Source: Gemmatimonadales bacterium (lineage in GTDB: Bacteria > Gemmatimonadota > Gemmatimonadetes > Gemmatimonadales > GWC2-71-9). Taken from it: a stretch of 5,249 bases of DNA. The stretch is taken from NCBI GenBank assembly GCA_013813145.1, contig JACCSE010000150.1, positions 1-5,249 of the forward strand. The letters are read 5' to 3'. The notes under the pieces were generated by a model. The model saw only the letters and a program-made list of their open reading frames with translations, was not told the origin of the DNA and searched no databases. This document shows positions 1-5,165 of this stretch, one piece after another; the first letter of the stretch is position 1; the number at the start of each line of letters is the position of its first letter. A program made the translations under genes and the position numbers.

Positions 1-5
1 GCAAT

Positions 6-93
6 GTCATCCGGAGCGCAGGTTTGGATCTTCTTCGCGTGTATCGAGCCCGTGTGATAAGATCCCTCGGTCGCTTCGCTCTCTCGTGATGAC
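6..93. repeat. Interspersed GTCATC-type inverted-repeat element overlapping the transglycosylase 3' end
   Basis: The left arm begins GTCATCCGGAGCG at 6 and reaches GGATCT at 26-31. The right arm, read on the minus strand from 93, begins GTCATCACGAGAG, passes GCGAAGCGA and reaches GGATCT at 65-60. The two arms are therefore head-to-head copies of one imperfect motif. The motif resembles the intergenic GTCATCCTGAGCGAAGCGAAGGATCT repeat seen in many GC-rich bacterial genomes (recalled, not searched). The element lies inside the annotated reading frame of the transglycosylase and supplies its stop codon. Confidence 0.75.
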
Positions 94-816
94 AGCGCGG
101 TGTGGCGTTACTGCCCCCCTGCCCCCCTGCCCATCGCCATCGCCGTATGTCAGCAGCTCATACCTCACCCGCCCCGCCGTCCGCAGCACCTTGCTGGGAT
201 ACCGTCCGCAGTTCGGGGTGTTGGTGCCGCGCACGCAGCCGTTGTAGCGGCGCAGGGCGCGGCGGACGTCGCCGGTGCGCTTGAGGTAGTCACCGAACAC
301 TCGCGCGCCGTGGCAGATGTTGGACTCGACTTCGCGCAGGTCGTCCGAGGCGCAGTCGTATTCGCCGGCGTGGAAGCGCATCACCTGCATCAGTCCGATC
401 GCGCCCTGGCTGCTGACCACCTCGGGCTCCAGTCTCGCGTTCTCGGTCAGCAGCACTCCGGTCAGCAGGCTCGGCTCCACCCGAAGCTGCTTCGCTTCCT
501 TCACGATGGCCCGCGCAATCCGCTCCGCCATGCCGCTCTGCCGAGTGTGCCCGTCGAGGAACCGCGCGAGCGGGCGGTGCTCGAAACGGGCGACCACTCT
601 GCGCTCCAGCTCGGCGCTGTCCACCGGCGCCTCCTCGACCGGCGGCGTCCAGACTGCCGGCGCCACCGGGAGCGGCTCCAGTCGCGGCGGCTCGGTCATC
701 GGGAGCGCGGGCGTCAGCTCGACGCCCCCGAGGAGGCCAGCCACCGCAAGCGCGACGAGGAATGGACGACGCGGGGCGCGGAACGCCGGGACTGCCTGCG
801 ACGAGATCGACTCCAT
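7..816 (-). CDS. Lytic transglycosylase, SLT domain (family 1-like), membrane-anchored or secreted
   Basis: This predicted 269-residue enzyme would cleave the glycan strands of peptidoglycan in the periplasm. A hydrophobic segment follows an Arg pair at about residues 17-38 and looks like a signal peptide or anchor without a lipobox. A Pro-rich linker (about 39-64) leads to the SLT fold at about 98-220. The catalytic Glu is E125 in LLTEN; the family motif GAIGLMQV is at 138-145; YNGC (191-194) and YPSK (206-209) are the usual late motifs. Four Cys (155, 168, 194, 203) could form disulfides. I chose the ATG at 816 because the membrane segment follows directly. Longer in-frame starts at 873 and 981 run through an intergenic repeat. 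Only a G-run, not a clean Shine-Dalgarno site, precedes 816. Residues after about 225 are encoded by a C-rich repeat and an interspersed repeat, so the natural end of the protein is probably near there. Confidence 0.88.
   Translation of the reverse strand: MESISSQAVPAFRAPRRPFLVALAVAGLLGGVELTPALPMTEPPRLEPLPVAPAVWTPPVEEAPVDSAELERRVVARFEHRPLARFLDGHTRQSGMAERIARAIVKEAKQLRVEPSLLTGVLLTENARLEPEVVSSQGAIGLMQVMRFHAGEYDCASDDLREVESNICHGARVFGDYLKRTGDVRRALRRYNGCVRGTNTPNCGRYPSKVLRTAGRVRYELLTYGDGDGQGGRGAVTPHRAVITRERSDRGILSHGLDTREEDPNLRSG
112..132. repeat. 8-bp C-rich tandem repeat (TGCCCCCC, about 2.6 copies)
   Basis: TGCCCCCC occurs at 112-119 and 120-127, followed by TGCCC at 128-132. It lies within the transglycosylase reading frame and encodes part of its Gly-rich tail. 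Because the unit is 8 bp, gain or loss of one copy would shift the frame of everything downstream. A related ACTGCCCC pair lies at 2047-2062. Confidence 0.7.
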
Positions 817-868
817 ACGCCCCCCGACGGTGCGCTGCGGATTGAGAGCGTTGCGACCCGGGCTACCC

Positions 869-917
869 GTCATCCTGAAGGGCGCGCCAGCGACCCAAGG
901 AGCCCAGTCAGGATGAC
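869..917. repeat. Short inverted repeat of the GTCATCCTGA family upstream of the transglycosylase
   Basis: GTCATCCTGA at 869-878 and its exact reverse complement TCAGGATGAC at 908-917 are separated by 29 bp. The outer ends match the core motif of the elements at 6-93 and 5117-5249. It sits 53 bp upstream of the transglycosylase start, so it probably lies in that gene's promoter or leader region. It could fold as a hairpin in RNA; no T-run follows it on either strand. Confidence 0.75.
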
Positions 918-932
918 CAGCCGCGGTCTTGC

Positions 933-971
933 AACGTGCTCTACGTGGTGGAGCCGGTGCTAGAGCAAGTT
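933..971. repeat. Inverted repeat downstream of nfo, possible transcript-end hairpin
   Basis: AACGTGCTCTA (933-943) pairs with TAGAGCAAGTT (961-971) except for one G-A mismatch, leaving a 17-nt loop. The inner 7 bp are perfect. It lies 42 bp beyond the nfo stop on the transcribed strand, so it could stabilise or end the nfo transcript. There is no U-tract, so I do not call it an intrinsic terminator. The rest of the 817-1012 gap holds the repeat at 869-917 and nothing else I can identify. Confidence 0.4.
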
Positions 972-1012
972 CCGGGCACACCCAGCGGGGTTGCTGTATC
1001 GAATCTCGACGA

Positions 1013-1903
1013 TCAGGGGGCGAACGAGCGGAGCAGCTTCACCATGCGTACGTCGTAGGGGTCGGGCGAGGGATCGGTTTCTGACGGCTGGTAGTTCTCC
1101 TGCGGGGTCTCCAGGATGAGCGGAATGCCGGCGCTCCGCCGGTCCTGCAACAGCCAGCGGAACGGCTCGGCTCCGATCTTTCCCTCGCCGATCAGCATGT
1201 GCCGGTCCTTGTTGGAGCCCAGCGTTCCCTCGCTGTCGTTGAGGTGAAAGAACGAGGGCGGTTCTTCCGCCGCCAACTCGAACTCGTCGAGGACCCGGGC
1301 CAGCGCCTGGGCCGAGACGGTCAGATCGCGTCCGGCGGCGAACAGGTGGCAGGTGTCCAGCCCATACCCGGTTCGCCCCCGTAGTGACCGGGGCACCGCC
1401 GCCAGAATGCCGCCGACCTCTTCCGGGGTGCGGCCCACCGTCGTCCCCGCGCCGGCGGTGTTTTCCACCAGCACTCTAGTCTCGCCCGGCACCGTCTCCA
1501 GCGCGCCGGCGATGGCCTTGGCCACCCGCTCTACCGCCGCTTCTCGATCGCCACCCGTCGCCGCGCCCGGGTGAAAGCAGACGGCGCCGATGCCGAGCGC
1601 GCTCGATCGCTCCAGCTCCTTTCGGAGACCGGCGGCCGCCCGCTGCCACTTCTCCTCCTCGCCGGTCGCGGTGTTGAGCACGTAGGCCGCGTGCGCGACC
1701 ACGTTCCTCGGACTGATCCCGGCCTCGTCCAGGGCCGCGCGGAACCGGGTCACCCGCTCCGGCCGGATCGACGTCTTGTCACCGTAGTACTTGGGGATGG
1801 CGGTAAAGATCTGGAGCGCGTCCATGCCACTCCGGCCCGCGCGAAGCGCGGCCATGTGAATCCCGCCCGCGTCCACGGTGTGGGCGCCGATCAGCCGGGT
1901 CAT
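1013..1903 (-). CDS. nfo: Endonuclease IV (AP endonuclease, Nfo)
   Basis: This 296-residue protein is a full-length endonuclease IV, a tri-zinc TIM-barrel enzyme that cuts DNA 5' of abasic sites and trims damaged 3' ends in base-excision repair. Every metal ligand known from the E. coli enzyme has a counterpart: H71 in VVAHAAY, H111 in CFHPGA, E147 in VENTAGAG, D183 and H186 in GLDTCH, H220 in FHLNDSEG, D233 and H235 in DRHMLIGEG, and E265 in LILETPQ. The N-terminal GAHT with H8 is also typical. The ATG at 1903 is chosen because the family begins just before this GAHT and a GGAGG lies nine bases upstream. An in-frame extension to 2056 runs through non-conserved intergenic sequence. The gene is divergent from the ferritin-like gene and lies 196 bp upstream of the transglycosylase on the same strand. 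Nothing suggests loss of activity. Confidence 0.97.
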   Translation of the reverse strand: MTRLIGAHTVDAGGIHMAALRAGRSGMDALQIFTAIPKYYGDKTSIRPERVTRFRAALDEAGISPRNVVAHAAYVLNTATGEEEKWQRAAAGLRKELERSSALGIGAVCFHPGAATGGDREAAVERVAKAIAGALETVPGETRVLVENTAGAGTTVGRTPEEVGGILAAVPRSLRGRTGYGLDTCHLFAAGRDLTVSAQALARVLDEFELAAEEPPSFFHLNDSEGTLGSNKDRHMLIGEGKIGAEPFRWLLQDRRSAGIPLILETPQENYQPSETDPSPDPYDVRMVKLLRSFAP

Positions 1904-1912
1904 CGGGGTGAT

Positions 1913-1917
1913 CCTCC
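1913..1917 (-). promoter_or_regulatory. Ribosome binding site of nfo
   Basis: On the minus strand GGAGG lies nine bases before the ATG at 1903. It supports this start over the longer in-frame start at 2056. Confidence 0.75.
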
Positions 1918-2046
1918 ACACAGACGGAGCGTGGGCCTGGCGGATATGGTGTAGCGCTGGCTGAGACACCCTGCTGGCGCATCCGGGCGAGGCCAGCATC
2001 GCCCCCACTCGCACCCAACGTTCGGGCACCCGGCCGTCGCTGCGCC

Positions 2047-2064
2047 ACTGCCCCACTGCCCCCC
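2047..2064. repeat. 8-bp C-rich tandem repeat (ACTGCCCC, 2 copies)
   Basis: ACTGCCCC at 2047-2054 is repeated at 2055-2062 and followed by two more C. It resembles the TGCCCCCC array at 112-132 in unit length and core, so both may come from the same class of simple intergenic repeat. It lies 18 bp upstream of the ferritin-like gene's start codon. Confidence 0.55.
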
Positions 2065-2082
2065 TACACTCTTGGAGATCCT

Positions 2083-2691
2083 ATGCCCCGCGACAGGAAC
2101 GACGCGATCAACAGCTACATCACCGACATGCTGGCGCTGGAAGATCACATCGAGAAGGCGATCAGAGGACAGTTGACCGACCTGAAGGAGTATCCGGACG
2201 TCTTGGCCGAGCTCCGGCAGATCCATCGCACGGTCGAGCGCCACATTTCCGATCTGCGCGGACTCGGCGAACGCAGGAATGCCGGCGGCGTGGTCGAGGT
2301 GGTGAAGCGCGCGGGGTCGGCTGTGGCGGGGGCCGCCGCCGGGTTGATCGACCTGATCCGGACCGAGGGGTTGCCCAAGAATCTCCGGGATGACTACACC
2401 GCCTTCAGCCTCGCGACCATCGGCTACGTCATGCTTCTCACCACGGCCCTGTCGCTCGAGGATACCGAAGTGGCCGACCTCGCCCAGCAGCATTTCAGGG
2501 ACTATGCGCACGCCACCACTCGCCTGCACGCCATCATCCCCGGTGCGGTGATCCGTTTCCTCCAGGAAGCCGGGCTGCCCGCGCGCACCGACGTGTTGAG
2601 CCAGGTGCAGCGCACCGTGGAAGAGGGATGGAACGCGCAGTCGGACATCGCGCGAGGCGCCGACGCGACCATCACCTCACGGGAGCTCTGA
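2083..2691 (+). CDS. Ferritin-like helical protein (DUF892/YciE-type, divergent)
   Basis: This 202-residue, soluble, mostly helical protein looks like a four-helix ferritin-like domain. Helix A is about 5-30 with E20 in LALEDH. Helix B is about 38-62 with H48 and the VERH segment at 51-54. A Gly/Ala-rich linker (73-96) precedes helix C (about 101-125) and helix D (about 127-160). By eye it lines up with DUF892, but helix C has DDYTAFSLATIGY where that family normally has two Glu, and helix D lacks the usual Glu pair. I recall similar DDYTA proteins in other bacteria, so this may be a subfamily trait. No signal peptide or membrane segment is seen. ATG 2083 has GGAG five bases upstream (2074-2077). 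Ferritin-like proteins often serve in iron or oxidative-stress handling; the role here is unproven. Its stop is 6 bp from that of the convergent methyltransferase gene. Confidence 0.8.
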   Translation: MPRDRNDAINSYITDMLALEDHIEKAIRGQLTDLKEYPDVLAELRQIHRTVERHISDLRGLGERRNAGGVVEVVKRAGSAVAGAAAGLIDLIRTEGLPKNLRDDYTAFSLATIGYVMLLTTALSLEDTEVADLAQQHFRDYAHATTRLHAIIPGAVIRFLQEAGLPARTDVLSQVQRTVEEGWNAQSDIARGADATITSREL

Positions 2692-2697
2692 CCCGCG

Positions 2698-3369
2698 CTA
2701 GCGGTCGAAGGCGGCGCGCGCCCGCTTCTTGGGCCCGCCGCGCTTCCGGCTCGCACCCCGGCGCTCGGGGTGCAGCCGGCAGAAGAAGAGCCGCGCCGGC
2801 ATGATGTTTCTCGGCTCGAACTCCTGGTCCACCAGAGGGAAGGTGTCGAGCAGGTAGGGTAGCACCGCCCGGGTGAACTGATACACCAGGAAGGCACCCT
2901 GGGGGTGCAGCACGTCGTGAGTGGCGCGCAGGATCGCCTCGCGCACCTCGGCGGGCATGGTGCTGTATGGGATGCCGGAGATCACGTAATCCGCGTGGGA
3001 CAAGCCCCGCTCCTGGAGTATCGACTGCACGTCCGCCGCCGAGCCCTCCACGACGTGCAGCCGGCGATCGCCCACCGTCCGCCGGAGGTACCGGACGAAG
3101 TCCCGGTTCATCTCGATCGTCACCAGCGAGGCGTCCGGCCGGAGCCGCCGAAGGATCTCGCCGGTGATCGTCCCGACCCCGGGCCCGTATTCCACGATGG
3201 TATTCGCGCGGGCCCAGTCCACCTGGCGCAGCACGCGGTCCACCAGGAAACGCGAGCTTGGGATCAACGAGCCCAGCATGCGGGGATGTTTGACGAAATT
3301 GCGGCCGAAGAGGAGGATTTGCTCGGAGCGGTTGCCGTTCTGCTTCGGCACCAGGGTAGACGGGGTCAC
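2698..3369 (-). CDS. SAM-dependent methyltransferase, phospholipid N-methyltransferase type (COG3963)
   Basis: This 223-residue Rossmann-fold methyltransferase most resembles COG3963 proteins (PmtA-like phospholipid N-methyltransferases), with rRNA adenine dimethyltransferases as more distant relatives. The diagnostic N-terminus FVKHPRMLGSLIPSSRFL is at 25-42. SAM motif I is VEYGPGVGT (59-67); the acidic end of strand two is E86; EGSAAD (108-113) follows. SGIPYSTMP (131-139) occupies the catalytic motif position, and NIMPARLFF (188-196) is the usual late motif. The likely substrate is a membrane lipid such as phosphatidylethanolamine, but this cannot be read from sequence. A Lys/Arg-rich tail (203-223) could bind membrane or RNA. 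The start is GTG 3369, the only one giving the full family N-terminus. It has no good Shine-Dalgarno site of its own and overlaps the stop of a short upstream reading frame. It is divergent from the DUF72 gene and convergent with the ferritin-like gene. Confidence 0.85.
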   Translation of the reverse strand: MTPSTLVPKQNGNRSEQILLFGRNFVKHPRMLGSLIPSSRFLVDRVLRQVDWARANTIVEYGPGVGTITGEILRRLRPDASLVTIEMNRDFVRYLRRTVGDRRLHVVEGSAADVQSILQERGLSHADYVISGIPYSTMPAEVREAILRATHDVLHPQGAFLVYQFTRAVLPYLLDTFPLVDQEFEPRNIMPARLFFCRLHPERRGASRKRGGPKKRARAAFDR

Positions 3370-3395
3370 TGGGCGTCCCGGACGGCGTGGCGCAT
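3366..3395 (-). CDS. Putative nine-residue leader peptide, overlapping the methyltransferase start
   Basis: An ATG at 3395 opens a nine-codon frame (MRHAVRDAQ) that ends in TGA at 3368-3366. The stop overlaps the GTG start of the methyltransferase as GTGA. GAGGAG lies six bases upstream of this ATG and is the only good ribosome binding site in the area. The arrangement would let ribosomes that finish the leader restart at the GTG. The peptide is too short to judge by composition. Alternatives are a sequencing error that splits the true N-terminus or a chance ATG. Confidence 0.4.
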   Translation of the reverse strand: MRHAVRDAQ

Positions 3396-3401
3396 GAAAG
3401 G

Positions 3402-3407
3402 CTCCTC
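3402..3407 (-). promoter_or_regulatory. Ribosome binding site before the leader frame of the methyltransferase
   Basis: On the minus strand GAGGAG lies six bases upstream of the ATG at 3395 and about 32 bases upstream of the GTG at 3369. It fits the short leader frame and is too far away to serve the GTG directly. Confidence 0.6.
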
Positions 3408-3477
3408 AAATGCTGGTGAGTGCTCCGGCCGCCCGCGGCGGCGGTTTCTACCCTGCTATTGACGCGACGGTACTGCG

Positions 3478-4242
3478 GTGACGCAAACCACAGAGCAGCC
3501 CACGCTTCCACCGTGGATAGGCACCTCGGGCTACGTCTACCGCCATTGGCGCCACGGAGTATTCTACCCCGACGGCCTGCCCCAGCGCGACGAGCTGGCC
3601 TGGTACGCAGCCAGTTTCCGCACGGTCGAGCTCAACAATCCCTTCTACCGGCTCCCTGAGGCGGCGACCTTTGCCCGCTGGCGGGACGCCGTGCCGCCCG
3701 AATTCCGATTTGCGGTCAAGGCCAGCCGCTACCTGACCCATCTCAAGCGTCTTCGCGAGCCCGCCGAGCCGCTCCGCCCCCTGCTGGAGCGCGCGGAGAC
3801 GCTGGGAGAGCGGCTGGGGCCGATCCTGTTCCAGCTTCCGCCCACCTTCCAGGCCGACCCGGGACGGCTGGAGGAATTTTTGCGGGAGCTGCCCCCGAAG
3901 CATCGATGGGTCGTCGAATTCCGCCATCCGAGCTGGCACAACCCGGCGGTCTACGATCTCCTGGGCCGGGCCGGGGTGGCGCTCTGCATTCCGGTGGGCG
4001 GCCGGGTCCAGCCCGACCTCGTCACCACCGCACCCTTCGCCTACGTCCGGATGCACGCGGGCGCGGGTCCGGCCGGCGGCTTCACCGACGACCAGCTCCG
4101 CGCCTGGGCCGGGCGGGTGCGCGCCCTCCGGCAATCGGGCAGGGAAGTTTACGTCTACTTCAACAACGATTGGGAGGGCCATGCCGTCCGCGATGCCGAA
4201 CGGCTGCGGCGCCTCCTCGGCGACAACGGCGGCGGGGGCTAG
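3478..4242 (+). CDS. DUF72 family protein (YecE-like)
   Basis: This 254-residue protein is a full-length DUF72 (YecE-type) protein, a TIM-barrel family of unknown biochemical role. Family signatures occur in order: WIGTSGYVYRHW at 13-24, VELNNPFYRLP at 50-60, FAVKASRYLTH at 78-88, LGPILFQLPPTF at 113-124, WVVEFRHPSW at 144-153, AYVRMHAG at 188-195 and VYVYFNND at 224-231. The C-terminal helix ends in a short Gly run. The GTG at 3478 is chosen because no other start lies upstream in frame and the family begins a few residues later. The Shine-Dalgarno site is weak. The 82-bp gap to the leader frame of the divergent methyltransferase must hold both promoters, but I see no clear boxes. Its TAG stop shares the palindrome CTAG with the stop of the next, convergent gene, so the two 3' ends overlap by 4 bp. 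The protein has no signal peptide and is expected in the cytoplasm. Confidence 0.93.
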   Translation: MTQTTEQPTLPPWIGTSGYVYRHWRHGVFYPDGLPQRDELAWYAASFRTVELNNPFYRLPEAATFARWRDAVPPEFRFAVKASRYLTHLKRLREPAEPLRPLLERAETLGERLGPILFQLPPTFQADPGRLEEFLRELPPKHRWVVEFRHPSWHNPAVYDLLGRAGVALCIPVGGRVQPDLVTTAPFAYVRMHAGAGPAGGFTDDQLRAWAGRVRALRQSGREVYVYFNNDWEGHAVRDAERLRRLLGDNGGGG

Positions 4243-5021
4243 CTCCCGCCGGCAGCCGTCACCTGCGCCTTGTGCAGCTCGAGCCGCCGGCGGGCGATGT
4301 CCACGTCCTTGTCCGCGACCTGCTTCTGCGCCTCGGCCGCGCGGCGCTCCGCCTCGAGCACCTTCCCCTCCAGTTCGAGGATGACGGTGTCCTGCCGCCG
4401 GGTCGCCGCGGGATTCACCCCCGAGCTCACCCGGTCCCGCCGGCGGTCGGTCAACTCCATCTCCAGCTCGAGCCCGCGCTCGGCGCTCTGAGCCAACCGC
4501 TTGGCGGCCTTGGCCCGGTCGATCTCAGCCTCGTGCAGGCTCACCCGGCGCTCCAGGAAGGTCTTGTGCCGTTCGGCGTCCTTTTTCTCCGCCTCGAGGG
4601 CCACCTTCTCCGCCTCCTGCTTGCTCTTCTCGGCCAGCTTCCGGCGCGCGTCGAGGGTGGAGACCTCCTGCTTCTTCACCTCGACCATCGCCTTGGTCTG
4701 CTCCTTCATGTCATTGGCGTACGACAGCTCCGACTCCGCCTCGCGCAGGTCGGATCGGGCGGCGTTCTGCTCGGCCCGGATCCGCTCGGGAGTGCGGGCG
4801 GGCAGCACGTCGATGAACCCGAGCTGCGCGCCGATGGCGGCGCGAGCGTTTGCGGGAGCGGCCCGGGCGACAGGCGCCGCGGCCGGCCTGGCGGGTGCGT
4901 AGCCCTGCACCGAGCTATCGGGAACCTGCTGTGTCGTGGTGGTTTCCTGAGCGTTCAGGCCAGCCGACCGGCCGATCAGCAGCGCGCCGACGACCCACGG
5001 AATCGAACGTTGGAAGCGCAT
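4239..5021 (-). CDS. Secreted coiled-coil protein of unknown function
   Basis: I do not recognise this 260-residue protein. It starts with a signal peptide (about 1-24) having Arg at 2 and 5, a hydrophobic core IPWVVGALLIG at 7-17, and a probable cleavage after LNA (22-24). A Thr/Gln then Ala/Pro-rich linker follows (about 26-62). The rest, from about 78 to 252, is highly charged, rich in Glu, Lys, Arg and Ala with almost no aromatic residues. It is typical of a long coiled coil, broken by SSGVNPAATRRQ at 199-210. It would be exported to the periplasm or surface, perhaps as a structural or envelope-spanning rod. There are no Cys and no catalytic motif. ATG 5021 is well supported by AAGGAGGG five bases upstream. 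The gene converges on the DUF72 gene and its upstream leader contains a hairpin. Transport-adaptor or OmpH-like roles are possible but unsupported. Confidence 0.85.
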   Translation of the reverse strand: MRFQRSIPWVVGALLIGRSAGLNAQETTTTQQVPDSSVQGYAPARPAAAPVARAAPANARAAIGAQLGFIDVLPARTPERIRAEQNAARSDLREAESELSYANDMKEQTKAMVEVKKQEVSTLDARRKLAEKSKQEAEKVALEAEKKDAERHKTFLERRVSLHEAEIDRAKAAKRLAQSAERGLELEMELTDRRRDRVSSGVNPAATRRQDTVILELEGKVLEAERRAAEAQKQVADKDVDIARRRLELHKAQVTAAGGS

Positions 5022-5026
5022 GGTTT

Positions 5027-5034
5027 CCCTCCTT
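5027..5034 (-). promoter_or_regulatory. Strong ribosome binding site of the coiled-coil gene
   Basis: On the minus strand AAGGAGGG lies five bases before the ATG at 5021. It is close to the full anti-Shine-Dalgarno complement, the strongest in the window, and suggests efficient translation. Confidence 0.85.
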
Positions 5035-5048
5035 GCTTGGGTAGAACC

Positions 5049-5070
5049 GGGGACAGCGAGGGCTGTCCTC
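5049..5070 (-). promoter_or_regulatory. Inverted repeat in the leader region of the coiled-coil gene
   Basis: GGGGACAG (5049-5056) and CTGTCCTC (5063-5070) form an 8-bp stem, with one G-T pair, around a 6-nt loop. It lies 28 bp upstream of the start codon and could be an operator or a 5' leader hairpin. A TAAATT at 5081-5076 on the minus strand resembles a -10 box, but no matching -35 is seen. Confidence 0.4.
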
Positions 5071-5116
5071 GGGCGAATTTAGCTTCAACACCAGGCCGCC
5101 GGAACATCCGGCGACA

Positions 5117-5165
5117 GTCATCCGGAGCAAAGCGCTGTCATCCTGAGCGATGCGCTGTCATCGCT
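5117..5165. repeat. Degenerate copies of the GTCATCCTGAGCG motif
   Basis: Two 20-bp units, GTCATCCGGAGCAAAGCGCT (5117-5136) and GTCATCCTGAGCGATGCGCT (5137-5156), are followed by a 9-bp remnant, GTCATCGCT (5157-5165). All share the head of the 18-bp units that follow, so they look like the older, diverged edge of the same array. Confidence 0.75.

Larger units (their letters stand above)
1904..2082. promoter_or_regulatory. Divergent intergenic region between nfo and the ferritin-like gene
   Basis: These 179 bp must hold the promoters of both genes, but I could not identify convincing -35/-10 pairs. Visible structure is a perfect 7-bp inverted repeat, TGCTGGC (1972-1978) and GCCAGCA (1992-1998) with a 13-nt spacer, which could be an operator or hairpin. 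There is also a pair of ACTGCCCC units at 2047-2062 just before the ferritin-like start. Confidence 0.4.

Noticed and set aside
817..981. N-terminal extension of the transglycosylase to 873 or 981
   Set aside because: The extra residues are encoded by the inverted repeat and intergenic sequence, and would bury the signal segment behind 19 to 55 residues.
921..1000. Possible tRNA in the gap after nfo
   Set aside because: No T-arm consensus, acceptor pairing or anticodon arm could be assembled.
1904..2056. N-terminal extension of endonuclease IV to 2056
   Set aside because: The family starts directly before the GAHT motif, and GGAGG supports the ATG at 1903.
2065..2070. TACACT as a -10 box for the ferritin-like gene
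   Set aside because: It lies four bases before the Shine-Dalgarno site, leaving no space for a normal leader, and has no -35 partner.
1900..2529. A 209-codon minus-strand frame opposite the ferritin-like gene
   Set aside because: It spans the divergent intergenic region and the antisense of a helical protein with a better start and ribosome site; no recognisable domain.
3366..3395. Programmed frameshift joining the leader frame to the methyltransferase
   Set aside because: The junction CCCAGTGA has no slippery heptamer or evident stimulatory structure; stop-start overlap is simpler.
3428..3443. GC-rich palindrome GCCGC-CC-GCGGC between the methyltransferase and DUF72 genes
   Set aside because: Two-base loop and pure GC composition make it likely by chance in GC-rich DNA.
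2672..3511. A 279-codon minus-strand open frame overlapping the methyltransferase in another frame
   Set aside because: Its product is Pro/Arg/Gly-rich with no family resemblance, while the overlapping frame has clear SAM methyltransferase motifs. It is a GC-rich shadow frame.
3448..4182. A 244-codon minus-strand frame opposite the DUF72 gene
   Set aside because: The plus-strand frame matches DUF72 along its whole length; the opposite frame is low-complexity and has no motifs.
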